NCBI RefSeq assembly: GCF_014303395.1
Contig: NZ_CP060298.1
Span: 744,001-808,000 of the forward strand
Direction: 5' to 3'
DNA length: 64,000 bases
From: Nakamurella sp. PAMC28650
Lineage (GTDB): Bacteria > Actinomycetota > Actinomycetes > Mycobacteriales > Nakamurellaceae
A program made the translations under genes and the position numbers. Below, in pieces: positions 24,315 to 32,724 of this stretch; position 1 is the stretch's first letter; each line of letters opens with the position of its first letter. A model generated the notes under the pieces. That model saw only the letters and a list, made by a program, of their open reading frames with translations. It searched no databases and was not told where the DNA came from.

Positions 24315-26051
24315 CTATTCGCCCCGGGCGGCACGGTGCCCGATGGACGAGCCGTCAGCCCGCTGCTCGTCCAGCAGCAGGGCGCTGACGTCTCCGTCGT
24401 CGACCTCGGCGTCATGGTCGATCGGCGGGCCACCGGCCGCGACGCGAGGTTCCTGCGCGCCGGGCGGCGGCAGCTCCTCCAGATGTCCGTCCACCGCCTC
24501 CGAGCGGCGTTCCAGCAGCGCCTCCTCCAGATCGAGGTCGTGCTGCATCTCCTGCAGCACGTCCTCGGAGAGCGTCCCGTCATCCCGCAGGCCGACCACG
24601 ACGGAGCGTTCGATCCCCAGCAGAGCGCGTCGCCAGTCCGACAGCACGCTGAGCCGACGGCCGAAGGCGCGCGATTCGTCGTCGTCGTCCCAGTTGCGCC
24701 AGTCCCGGAGCGAGGCCCACTTGCGCATCAGCTCGGCCTGGCGATCCGAAACCCGACCGCCGTCGACGAGCTCGTCCACCCGGGCATTGATCGCCTCGCC
24801 GGCCTGGGCGTGGGCCTGCGCCCGCTCCCGCAGATCGTCCTCGCGGTGGTTCTGCGCCACCCCCGCCCGCCGGACCACCCAGGGCAGGCTGAGGCCCTGC
24901 AGCATCAACGTGCCGATGATCACCGCGATCGTGCTCACCAGCAGCAGGGAACGGTAGGGGGTCTGCGCGGGCAGCGTCTGGGCAGCGGCCAGCGACACCA
25001 CGCCGCGCATCCCCGCCCACGAGAGCACCACCATGCCCGGCGTGTCGACCTTCTCGGTCGTCCGGGGCGTCAGCCGCACCAGTGCGTGGATGACGGCGAG
25101 CCACACCGGGCGGCTGACGATGACCGTCAGCAGGACCGCGACGACGGCCAGGATCACATGGTGACCTGCGGTGTCCAGCGACGCGAAGATGTTGCGCAGC
25201 TGCAGCCCGATGAGGGCGAACACGGCTCCCTCCAGCACGAACCGGAGCGCCGCCCAGGTCGCGTTCTCGGTCAGGCGGACCGACGCAGGCACCTCCCGCG
25301 GAGACCGGTAGCCCAGGACCAGACCGGTGACCACCACGACCAGGACACCCGACGCGTGGGCCGCCTCACCGGCGATGTAGGCGGCGAACGGCGACATCAG
25401 CGACAGGGCGGTGACCGACAGCGGCGAGACCGCACGCCTCCTGACGAACGACAGCGCCAGACCCAGCGCCGTCCCGATCAGCAACCCTCCGATCGAGGCC
25501 CAGGCGAACTCACCGAGCGACGGGGCCCAGGCCACCGACGTGGCACCGATCGCGGCGATGGACACCTTCAGGGTCACCAGCGAGGTGGCGTCGTTGAACA
25601 GCGACTCGCCCTCGAGAACGGACACCAACCGGCGGGGCAGACCGACCCTCCGCCCGAGCGCGACGGCGGCGACGGCGTCCGGCGGCGCGACGATCGCGCC
25701 AAGGGCGAGCGCCGCCGCGAACGGGATGCCCGGTAGTACCCAACGGAGCACCAGCGCGACCGAGAACGCCGTGAGCAGCACCAACACCACCGAGAGCTGG
25801 AAGATCGGGCGGACCAGCCGGCGGATGGCCACCGCGGAGGATTCGAAGGCAGCCCCGAACAGCAGCGGCGGGATCAGGACGGCGAGCACGAATTCGGGCT
25901 TCAGCTCGAACGCCGGGACACCGGGGATCCAGGACACCGCAAACGCCACCGCGACCAGCATGATCGGCGGTGGTACGTGGATGCGGACCGCAGCGGAATT
26001 CACCAGCAGGACACCCAGCACGAGCCCCACGACGGGCAGCAACAGCACCAT
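24315..26051 (-). CDS. Na+/H+ antiporter, CPA1 (NhaP-like) family
   Basis: 578 residues. About 12 hydrophobic segments occupy residues 1-395, with family motifs PPLLFGAAFESS, APPDAVAAVALGRRV and GESLFNDATSLVTLK (the Asn-Asp ion site), and WAGMRGVVSLAAAQTLP. A hydrophilic C-terminal domain of about 170 residues contains coiled-coil-like acidic helices (EDVLQEMQHDLDLEEALLE) typical of cytoplasmic regulation in CPA1 proteins. It exchanges Na+ (or K+) for protons across the cell membrane. It is convergent with the ANTAR gene and shows no operon partner. Confidence 0.93.
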   Translation of the reverse strand: MVLLLPVVGLVLGVLLVNSAAVRIHVPPPIMLVAVAFAVSWIPGVPAFELKPEFVLAVLIPPLLFGAAFESSAVAIRRLVRPIFQLSVVLVLLTAFSVALVLRWVLPGIPFAAALALGAIVAPPDAVAAVALGRRVGLPRRLVSVLEGESLFNDATSLVTLKVSIAAIGATSVAWAPSLGEFAWASIGGLLIGTALGLALSFVRRRAVSPLSVTALSLMSPFAAYIAGEAAHASGVLVVVVTGLVLGYRSPREVPASVRLTENATWAALRFVLEGAVFALIGLQLRNIFASLDTAGHHVILAVVAVLLTVIVSRPVWLAVIHALVRLTPRTTEKVDTPGMVVLSWAGMRGVVSLAAAQTLPAQTPYRSLLLVSTIAVIIGTLMLQGLSLPWVVRRAGVAQNHREDDLRERAQAHAQAGEAINARVDELVDGGRVSDRQAELMRKWASLRDWRNWDDDDESRAFGRRLSVLSDWRRALLGIERSVVVGLRDDGTLSEDVLQEMQHDLDLEEALLERRSEAVDGHLEELPPPGAQEPRVAAGGPPIDHDAEVDDGDVSALLLDEQRADGSSIGHRAARGE

Positions 26052-26174
26052 GAGGCCTCAGTACCCGCTTTCGTGCTCGAGCGACCCACTATCCCGGGGA
26101 TAGTAGATGCGTCACACTCTTCGCGCCGGGTGCGGGGTCCCCGGCGACGGGAAGCACCGGCTACGCCGAACGGG

Positions 26175-27062
26175 CTACCGGCGGCCCTTGACCCGGTAGA
26201 GCCCGGGGCGGTTGGCCGCGCCGTCGGCCCAGCCGGCCAGGATGTCCTTCACCGGACCCTGCGTGCCGGCCGGGTCTGCGTAGGTCTTCTGGACGGCCGA
26301 GGCCACCGGGCTCATCGCGTGCAGACGGTCGGAGTCGATCACGAACAGGGCCACGCCGCAGCGGTCGGCATAGGTGCGGGCGTCGTCCTCGAAGAAGCCC
26401 GGAGCCAGGACGAACAGCACCACCGGCAGCCCGCCGGATGCCTGCACCCGCCGCTGGACGCTCTCCGACGTCCCGTCCACGAGGAATCCGGCGGCGTCAC
26501 CCGCATCGACCCCGAACCGTCTGAGCCAGGCGGTGGGAGCGCCATCGGCCGCGGTGGTCCGGCCCGGCGTCACGCCCGGCGCCGCGGCCTTGACGGCCGG
26601 GCCGAGTGGTTTCCACTGGCCAGGGACCTGGGCGGACCAGACCTGACCCGCCGCGTCACGCGCCAGGCGTTCGACGCCCTTGCGCTTGGCCGCGATGGCC
26701 TGCCGACGGATCTCGCGCACCCGGCCGTTGGCCGCCAGCGCCCCGAAGGCGACCGCCCACACCATCACCGCGGCGCAGATGATCACCTTCAACGCTGGAA
26801 GGGGCTGCGGGCTGAGCGACCCGATGAAGAGCAGGGCGATCTCCGCGGCCAGACCCCACGCCAGCGACTTGGCCATCGACGCCCAGAAGGCCGGACCCCT
26901 CGCCGGCACATCGACGATCGATTCACGTTCGATCTCCGGGCCCGAGATGTCCACCAGCCTGGACACGATGTCCGCCAGCGGGACGCCGCGCAGTGCCATC
27001 CCGGCCGCAGAGTCCCAGACCTGCTGGAGGCGCGCGGTGCGGTCGGCGGGGGAGGCTGGCAC
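26175..27062 (-). CDS. Membrane protein of unknown function, possible degenerate restriction-endonuclease-like fold
   Basis: 295 residues if the GTG at 27062 is used; a weak GAGAG is its only ribosome-site hint, so the start is unsure. After a short helical N-terminus come two predicted membrane helices (about 62-82, and 88-108 around VIICAAVMVWAVAFGAL). The soluble C-terminal half ends with LPVVLFVLAPGFFEDDAR and YADRCGVALFVIDSDRL, which resembles the last strands of Mrr-type restriction-endonuclease folds. I see no clear catalytic motif, so I leave the function open. It diverges from the hydroxyproline operon. Confidence 0.6.
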   Translation of the reverse strand: MPASPADRTARLQQVWDSAAGMALRGVPLADIVSRLVDISGPEIERESIVDVPARGPAFWASMAKSLAWGLAAEIALLFIGSLSPQPLPALKVIICAAVMVWAVAFGALAANGRVREIRRQAIAAKRKGVERLARDAAGQVWSAQVPGQWKPLGPAVKAAAPGVTPGRTTAADGAPTAWLRRFGVDAGDAAGFLVDGTSESVQRRVQASGGLPVVLFVLAPGFFEDDARTYADRCGVALFVIDSDRLHAMSPVASAVQKTYADPAGTQGPVKDILAGWADGAANRPGLYRVKGRR

Positions 27063-27206
27063 CTCTCGATCATCGCCGACCCGCCGGCACGGCGCACGCG
27101 GGATCAAAACCTGCAGAGTCTGCTCGGCCGCGCGCGGGTTGAAGCGGCTCGGGTTTGGCGTCCCGCGCTGGACCGGGCCACGAGTACTTGCGTCGGCGGC
27201 CCTTAG

Positions 27207-27218
27207 GTAATATGTTAC
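27207..27218 (+). promoter_or_regulatory. GntR-type operator candidate at the hydroxyproline operon promoter
   Basis: GTAATATGTTAC is a 12-bp inverted repeat (GTAA/TTAC arms) 36 bp upstream of the first gene, with TAATAT inside it as a good -10 box. Short A/T-rich GTNNNNNNNNAC palindromes are typical of FadR/VanR-type GntR proteins, and such a regulator is the third gene of the operon. Confidence 0.5.
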
Positions 27219-27254
27219 GTGCCACCGACCGCCGATTCGAGGAGACCCACCCGG

Positions 27255-28160
27255 ATGATCGACCTGAAGAAACCCTGGCACGGCGTCTACGTCGCAGCGG
27301 CGCTTCCGTTCCACGACGACCTGTCGGTCGATTTCGACGGTTACGCCGAGCATGTGCGATGGCTCGCCGAGAACGGTCTGCACGGCGTCACCGCGAACGG
27401 ATCGCTCGGCGAGTACCAGACGCTGTCCGACGCCGAACGCGCACGCGTGGTGACCACGGCCGTGCAGGCTGCCCCGGACGGATTCGGGGTGATGCCGGGC
27501 GTCGCCGCCTACTCGAGCCACCAGTCGCGTCACTGGGTGGAGCAGGCGGCCGAGGCCGGCGCACAGTCGGTCCTCGCGCTCCCCCCGAACGTCTACAAGG
27601 CCGGGTCCGAGGCCGTCGTCGAGCACTACCGGGTCCTCGCCGAGGTCGGCCTGCCGATCGTCGCCTACAACAATCCCTTCGACACGAAGGTCGACCTGGT
27701 GCCGGAACTGCTGGCCCGCCTCTTCGACGAAGACCTCATCGTCGGCGTCAAGGAGTTCTCCGGTGACGTCCGCCGCTCGTACCAGATCAACGAGCTGGCA
27801 CCCGGGCTCGACCTGATCGTCGGGGCCGATGACGTGTTGTTCGAGCTCGGGCTGGCGGGCGCGGTCGGCTGGGTGGCCGGCTATCCCAACGCCCTGCCCA
27901 AGGACTGCCTCAAGCTCTACGAACTGGCCACCTCCACCGATCCGGCCGACTGGGCCGGCGCCCTGCCGATGTACCGGGACCTGCATTCGTTGCTGCGCTG
28001 GGACTCCCGGCACGAGTTCGTCCAGGCCATCAAGCTGTCCATGGATGTCGCGGGGCGCAAGGGCGGACCCTGCCGCCCGCCGCGGTCGCCGCTGTCCCCG
28101 GAATCGGCCGCGCAGGTCATCAAGGACACCGAGGCCGTGCTGGCCATGGGCTACCGGTGA
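27255..28160 (+). CDS. DapA-family pyrroline-4-hydroxy-2-carboxylate deaminase (hydroxyproline catabolism)
   Basis: 301 residues from ATG 27255, with GAGGAG about 10 bases upstream. The (beta/alpha)8 class I aldolase residues are present: the Schiff-base Lys166 (GVKEFSGD), Tyr138 (VAYNNP) and the anion site ANGSLGEY. Context decides the function: next to KGSA dehydrogenase, D-hydroxyproline dehydrogenase subunits and a hydroxyproline epimerase, it should deaminate and dehydrate delta1-pyrroline-4-hydroxy-2-carboxylate to 2-oxoglutarate semialdehyde, as LhpC does. Its stop overlaps the dehydrogenase start (GTGA). Confidence 0.88.
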   Translation: MIDLKKPWHGVYVAAALPFHDDLSVDFDGYAEHVRWLAENGLHGVTANGSLGEYQTLSDAERARVVTTAVQAAPDGFGVMPGVAAYSSHQSRHWVEQAAEAGAQSVLALPPNVYKAGSEAVVEHYRVLAEVGLPIVAYNNPFDTKVDLVPELLARLFDEDLIVGVKEFSGDVRRSYQINELAPGLDLIVGADDVLFELGLAGAVGWVAGYPNALPKDCLKLYELATSTDPADWAGALPMYRDLHSLLRWDSRHEFVQAIKLSMDVAGRKGGPCRPPRSPLSPESAAQVIKDTEAVLAMGYR

Positions 28161-29677
28161 CCGCCCCGTCGAACGCGAGTGCTCCGGCGGAACCGCGGAT
28201 CGGCTCGGATCCCGAGGCCGACGCCGTCGTCAACGCCTCGGCTCTGGCCGCCGAACTCTGGGCCACGACAACGCTCCCGCAACGCCGATCGGCGCTGGAG
28301 GCGGTCGCCGACACGTTGGACGCCCACGCCGACGAACTGGTCGAGTTGGCCATCAGAGAGAGCCATCTGACCGAAAGTCGACTTCGCGGTGAACTCGGGC
28401 GCACCACCTTCCAGTTGCGGCTGTTCGGGGAGGTGCTGGGCGAGGGGTCGTTCCTTGACGCCCGGATCGATCATGCCGACGCCGCGTGGGGGATGGGTCC
28501 ACGACCGGACCTGCGCCGGGTCTTCGAGCCGGTGGGGCCGGTGGTGGTGTTCGCCGCGAGCAACTTCCCGTTCGCCTTCAGCGTCGCCGGCGGCGATACA
28601 GCATCCGCGCTGGCCGCCGGCTGCTCGGTGATCGTCAAAGCCCATTTCGGGCATCCTGAGCTCTCCCGCGTGACCGGTACCCTGCTGGCGCAGGCGCTCT
28701 CGGCGGCCGGCGCACCCCGCGGACTGTTCGCCCTCGTCTTCGGCGAGGACGCCGGCCGTCAGGCCCTGACCGATCCGAGGGTGAAGGCCGGCTCGTTCAC
28801 CGGTTCCATCGCCGGCGGGCGGGCGTTGCTCGACCTGGCCAATGCACGTCCGGAGCCGATCCCGTTCTTCGGTGAGATGGGCAGCATCAACCCGGTTTTC
28901 GTCACCCGGGCCGCCTCGGAGTTGCGCGCGACGGAGATCGCGGTCGGTCTGGTCGGCTCGTTCACCCTCGGTGCAGGCCAGTTCTGCACCAAACCCGGCG
29001 TCGTGTTCGTCCCCGAGAGATCGGCCATCATCGGCCATCTCGTGCAGACGGAGCTGCCGCCCGCCGCTTCGCTGCTGAACGTCTTCATCCAGCGCGGGTA
29101 CCGCGCTGCACTGTCCGGATTGGCCGGCCACCCCCAGGTCCACATCGTCGCCCAGGGCACCCAGACGTTCGGCACGCCACCGACTCCCACCGTCCTGACG
29201 ACCACGCTCGCTGCCGTCCTGGCCGATCCGGACGTGTTGCTCGCCGAGTGCTTCGGTCCGGCCGTGCTGATCGTCACCTACCGGGACGAGACGGATCTGC
29301 TGACCGCCGCCCGTGCCATCGACGGGCAGCTCACCGCCACCATCGCCGGGCAGGACGACGATCCGATCGTGCCGGAGCTCCTGCGCCTGCTCGCCCGGAA
29401 GGCGGGCCGACTGCTCTGGAACCAGTGGCCGACCGGGGTGAGCGTCACCCATGCGCAGCAGCACGGGGGACCGTACCCGGCCACCACCGCTGCGGCGAGC
29501 ACGTCGGTCGGCACCGGGGCCATCACCCGATTCCTGAGACCCGTTGCCTATCAGGGCTTTCCGGACGGTTTACTGCCCGTCGCGCTGGACGAGCACAACA
29601 GCCTCGGGATTCCCCGCCGGGTCGACGGGAAACTGGTCACCGGCGGCCCTGGAACCACCGGCGGGTCGGAGCACTGA
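28157..29677 (+). CDS. 2-oxoglutarate (alpha-ketoglutaric) semialdehyde dehydrogenase
   Basis: 506 residues, GTG start coupled to the preceding gene. The aldehyde dehydrogenase residues are Asn136 (ASNFPFAFS), Glu240 (FFGEMGS) and the nucleophile Cys277 (GAGQFCTKPG). The long C-terminal end and overall pattern resemble the class III KGSADH found in hydroxyproline pathways. It oxidises 2-oxoglutarate semialdehyde to 2-oxoglutarate, the last step into the citric acid cycle. The stop shares its A with the regulator's ATG. Confidence 0.9.
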   Translation: MTAPSNASAPAEPRIGSDPEADAVVNASALAAELWATTTLPQRRSALEAVADTLDAHADELVELAIRESHLTESRLRGELGRTTFQLRLFGEVLGEGSFLDARIDHADAAWGMGPRPDLRRVFEPVGPVVVFAASNFPFAFSVAGGDTASALAAGCSVIVKAHFGHPELSRVTGTLLAQALSAAGAPRGLFALVFGEDAGRQALTDPRVKAGSFTGSIAGGRALLDLANARPEPIPFFGEMGSINPVFVTRAASELRATEIAVGLVGSFTLGAGQFCTKPGVVFVPERSAIIGHLVQTELPPAASLLNVFIQRGYRAALSGLAGHPQVHIVAQGTQTFGTPPTPTVLTTTLAAVLADPDVLLAECFGPAVLIVTYRDETDLLTAARAIDGQLTATIAGQDDDPIVPELLRLLARKAGRLLWNQWPTGVSVTHAQQHGGPYPATTAAASTSVGTGAITRFLRPVAYQGFPDGLLPVALDEHNSLGIPRRVDGKLVTGGPGTTGGSEH

Positions 29678-30342
29678 TGCAGACCCTGGGCGGCCGGATC
29701 CAGCAGTCGAGCCTCAAGGACAAGGTGCTGGCGATCCTGCGGAAGAACCTGATCACCGGCGACCTCGTCGAGGGTCAGCTCTACTCGGCCGCGGCCATCG
29801 CCGCCGAGCTGGGCGTCTCCACCAGCCCGGTCCGCGAGGCCCTGCTCTCGCTGGTGGACCAGGGCGTGATGGAGGCGGTCCGCAACCGTGGCTACCGGGT
29901 CCTGCCGCTGGGCGAGAGGGACCGGCAGGAGATCTACGAGATGCGCGCGCTGCTCGAGATCCCGTCGATGGTGAGGTTGGCCGGTCATGCCGAGGTGCGC
30001 GCCCGCGAGGACGAGTTCCGGCTGCTGGCCGACGATATCGTCCGCGCGGTGGCACGGGAGGACGTGGTGGCCTACCTGGCGGCCGACCTCGCCTTCCACC
30101 TCGGACTGCTGGGGGTACTCGGCAACGAGAGGCTGGTCGCCACCGTCAGGTCGCTGCGCGACCGGACCCGTCAGCTCAAGCTGGCCACCCAACTGGGTTC
30201 CGAAGAGCTGCAGCGCACCGCGGAGTCCCATGTCCTGCTGTTGGACGCGATGGTCGCCGACGAACCAGAACGCCTCCGGCAGCTGATGGTCGAGCATCTC
30301 GAACACATCCGGACCGACTGGGGCTCGGTCGGTCTCGGGTGA
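29677..30342 (+). CDS. GntR-family regulator (FCD domain) of the hydroxyproline operon
   Basis: 221 residues, ATG overlapping the dehydrogenase stop (TGATG). The winged helix (SAAAIAAELGVSTSPVREALLSL, about 38-60) is followed by an all-helical FCD ligand domain (EIYEMRALLE; FHLGLLGVLGNERL; ESHVLLLDAMV) whose His/Asp residues usually bind a metal and a carboxylate effector. Sitting inside the catabolic operon, it likely senses hydroxyproline or a pyrroline carboxylate and acts at the palindrome 27207-27218. Effector identity is inferred. Confidence 0.9.
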   Translation: MQTLGGRIQQSSLKDKVLAILRKNLITGDLVEGQLYSAAAIAAELGVSTSPVREALLSLVDQGVMEAVRNRGYRVLPLGERDRQEIYEMRALLEIPSMVRLAGHAEVRAREDEFRLLADDIVRAVAREDVVAYLAADLAFHLGLLGVLGNERLVATVRSLRDRTRQLKLATQLGSEELQRTAESHVLLLDAMVADEPERLRQLMVEHLEHIRTDWGSVGLG

Positions 30343-31271
30343 GCGGAATCCCGTACATCGACGCAGACACCCTGACCTCCCTGCTGTCCTGGCGGGCGGC
30401 CGGGGACGCGCTGGAGGCGGCGCTGCGTGCTGGTCTCGATCCGGCCGCCTCCCGGCCGCGCAGTTCCGTCGCCACCAGCGCCGGCGAGTTGTTGTTGATG
30501 CCGGCCGAATCCGCCGACGCCGTGGGGGTCAAGCTGCTCTCGCTGGCCCCGGCCAACCCGTTCGCCGGTCTGCCGCGGATCCAGGGTCTCTACGTCCTGT
30601 TCGACGCCGCGACGCTGACACCCCGGCTCCTGATCGAGGGATCCGCGCTGACTTCGCTGCGGACGCCGGCCGTCTCGGCACTGGCGGTGCGGTATCTGGC
30701 GGCACCGGACGCCCGGGTGGTGGCCGTCTTCGGTACCGGTCCGCAGGCGCTGGCGCACGTCCGGGCCGTCGCCGCGATCCGGCCGATCACCTCGGTGCGG
30801 GTCGTCTCGCGCCGGCCGAGCGGTGCGGACGGGTTGTGCGCTGCGCTCCAGGACCAGGGGCTCACCGCCCGACCAGGAGGCGTCGAAACGGTTCGCGACG
30901 CCGACATCGTTTTGTGCGCCACCACTTCCCCGGTACCGGTCTTCGACGGCGATCTGCTCGCCGATCACGCCTGCGTCGTGGCCATCGGATCGCACCGGCC
31001 CGGCGTCCGCGAGCTGGACGAGCGGGTGTTCGCCCGGGCGGCGCGCGTGGTGGCCGAGGACCGCGACACGGCGTTACGGGAGGCCGGAGACGTCGTCATG
31101 GCGGTCGCCGGCGGTGCGTTGGTGGCGTCGGATCTGATCGACCTGGCCGAGATGCTCTGTGCACCCGCCGTTCCCGGCATCTCGGTGTTCAAGAGTGTGG
31201 GCATGGGGTGGCAGGACCTCGTCGTGGCGGAGGCCGCGCGGGCGGCGTGGCTCACCGGGGTGCCCGCGTGA
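30339..31271 (+). CDS. Ornithine cyclodeaminase/mu-crystallin family, probable delta1-pyrroline-2-carboxylate reductase
   Basis: 310 residues, GTG start overlapping the regulator stop. The family's substrate Lys65 (GVKLLS) and the Rossmann motif VFGTGPQALAH (130-140) are clear, and SHRPGVRELD matches the conserved later loop. In hydroxyproline clusters this family member (LhpI-like) reduces delta1-pyrroline-2-carboxylate to proline with NAD(P)H. Ornithine cyclodeaminase activity is less likely given the neighbours. Confidence 0.82.
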   Translation: MSGIPYIDADTLTSLLSWRAAGDALEAALRAGLDPAASRPRSSVATSAGELLLMPAESADAVGVKLLSLAPANPFAGLPRIQGLYVLFDAATLTPRLLIEGSALTSLRTPAVSALAVRYLAAPDARVVAVFGTGPQALAHVRAVAAIRPITSVRVVSRRPSGADGLCAALQDQGLTARPGGVETVRDADIVLCATTSPVPVFDGDLLADHACVVAIGSHRPGVRELDERVFARAARVVAEDRDTALREAGDVVMAVAGGALVASDLIDLAEMLCAPAVPGISVFKSVGMGWQDLVVAEAARAAWLTGVPA

Positions 31272-32437
31272 CGCGGTCGCCGGAGGTGGTGATCATCGGC
31301 GCCGGCGTGGTCGGCGCCGCCGCCGCGTTCTACTGCTCCGCAGCCGGGCTCGACGTGACCGTCGTCGAGCGCGGACCGATCGGAGGCGGCACCACGGCAT
31401 CCTGCGAGGGCAACATCCTGTTGTCCGACAAAGAACCCGGTCCCGAGCTGGATCTCGCACTGCTGTCCTCCCGGCTGTGGTCGGAGCTGGCGCAGGAGAT
31501 CGGGGCCCATCGCCTGGAGTACGAACGCAAGGGTGGCGTGGTGGTGGCGGCCCACGAGTCGACCGCTGCGGCCCTGCGGGTTTTCGCCGCGCACCAGCGG
31601 GCGGCCGGCATCGAGTCGGTCGACCTCGACGCTTCCGATCTGCTGGAGCTCGAACCGCACCTGTCCCGCGCCTGTGCCGGTGGAGCCTTCTACCCCCAGG
31701 ACAGCCAGATCCAGCCGATGCTGGCCACTGCACAGCTGATGCGACACGTACGCAACCGGGGGGTACGGGTGGTCACTGACACGTCGGTCACCGGTTTCCT
31801 GCGTGGCCCGGGCGGCGCACTGGCCGGTGTCCTCACCGATTCCCCGACGGAGCCGAGGATCTCGGCCGCGTGGGTGATCAACGCGGCTGGCACCTGGGCC
31901 GGTCGGATCGCCGAACTGGCCGGCGCCCCCATTCCGGTCCTGCCACGCCGGGGATTCATCCTGGTGACGGAGCCGATGCCGAAGGTCGTCCACCACAAGG
32001 TCTACACCGCCGAGTACGTCGCGAACGTGGCCAGCAGTGACGCCGGGCTCGAGACGTCGGTGGTCGTCGAGGGGACGAAGGCCGGGTCGATCCTGATCGG
32101 CGCGAGCCGGGAGCGGGTCGGGTTCGATCGCACCATGTCGTTGCCCGTCATCCGGAAGCTCGCCGCCCAGGCGGTCGAGGTGTTCCCCTTCCTGGCCGAC
32201 GTCACCCTGCTGCGAACGTATCTCGGGTTCCGTCCGTACTGTCCCGATCACCTCCCGGTGATCGGGGCCGACCCCCGCGCGCCCGGGCTGATCCAGGCGA
32301 CCGGCCACGAGGGGGCCGGGATCGGGCTCTCGGCAGGAACCGGCAGACTGATCGCGCAGGTGATCACCGGCGCGCCGCCGGACCTCGACCTGACGCCGTT
32401 CCGTCCGCACCGATTCGAGGAGGTCACAGCAAGGTGA
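31268..32437 (+). CDS. D-hydroxyproline dehydrogenase, DAO-like FAD subunit
   Basis: 389 residues, GTG start coupled by GTGA. FAD-binding VVIIGAGVVGAAAAF (7-21) at the N-terminus and the DAO-fold C-terminus (GFRPYCPDHLPVIG, ATGHEGAGIGLS) match the LhpB/glycine-oxidase-like family. It is followed by a small [2Fe-2S] protein and an FAD/NAD oxidoreductase with a BFD-like end, the three-subunit arrangement of bacterial D-hydroxyproline dehydrogenase. It should oxidise cis-4-hydroxy-D-proline to the pyrroline. Confidence 0.88.
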   Translation: MTRSPEVVIIGAGVVGAAAAFYCSAAGLDVTVVERGPIGGGTTASCEGNILLSDKEPGPELDLALLSSRLWSELAQEIGAHRLEYERKGGVVVAAHESTAAALRVFAAHQRAAGIESVDLDASDLLELEPHLSRACAGGAFYPQDSQIQPMLATAQLMRHVRNRGVRVVTDTSVTGFLRGPGGALAGVLTDSPTEPRISAAWVINAAGTWAGRIAELAGAPIPVLPRRGFILVTEPMPKVVHHKVYTAEYVANVASSDAGLETSVVVEGTKAGSILIGASRERVGFDRTMSLPVIRKLAAQAVEVFPFLADVTLLRTYLGFRPYCPDHLPVIGADPRAPGLIQATGHEGAGIGLSAGTGRLIAQVITGAPPDLDLTPFRPHRFEEVTAR

Positions 32438-32724
32438 TCCCGATCAGCAGGGAACAGATCACGTTCTCCTTCGACGGCGAGGCGATTCCCGCCGTCAGCG
32501 GGCAGTCCATCGGAGCGGCCCTGATCGCGGCCGGACATCGCTCCTGGCGGCGCACCCGGTTCGACGACGCCCCTCGAGGAATCTTCTGCGGCATCGGTAT
32601 CTGCTTCGACTGCCTGGTGACGGTCAACGACCGGCCCAGCCGCCGGGCCTGCCTGGTCGAGGTCCGGCCCGGCGACGTCGTCAGCACCCAGCAGGGAGCC
32701 GGTCATGCCGATCTCCTCGCCTGA
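32434..32724 (+). CDS. (2Fe-2S)-binding small subunit of D-hydroxyproline dehydrogenase
   Basis: 96 residues, GTG start overlapping the DAO-like gene. The plant-type ferredoxin ligands are C52, C57, C60 (FCGIGICFDC) and C73 (RRACL). It has the usual size of LhpF-like and SoxA-hinge-like subunits and should pass electrons between the two flavoproteins encoded on each side. Its end overlaps the next gene by 20 bp. Confidence 0.9.
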   Translation: MIPISREQITFSFDGEAIPAVSGQSIGAALIAAGHRSWRRTRFDDAPRGIFCGIGICFDCLVTVNDRPSRRACLVEVRPGDVVSTQQGAGHADLLA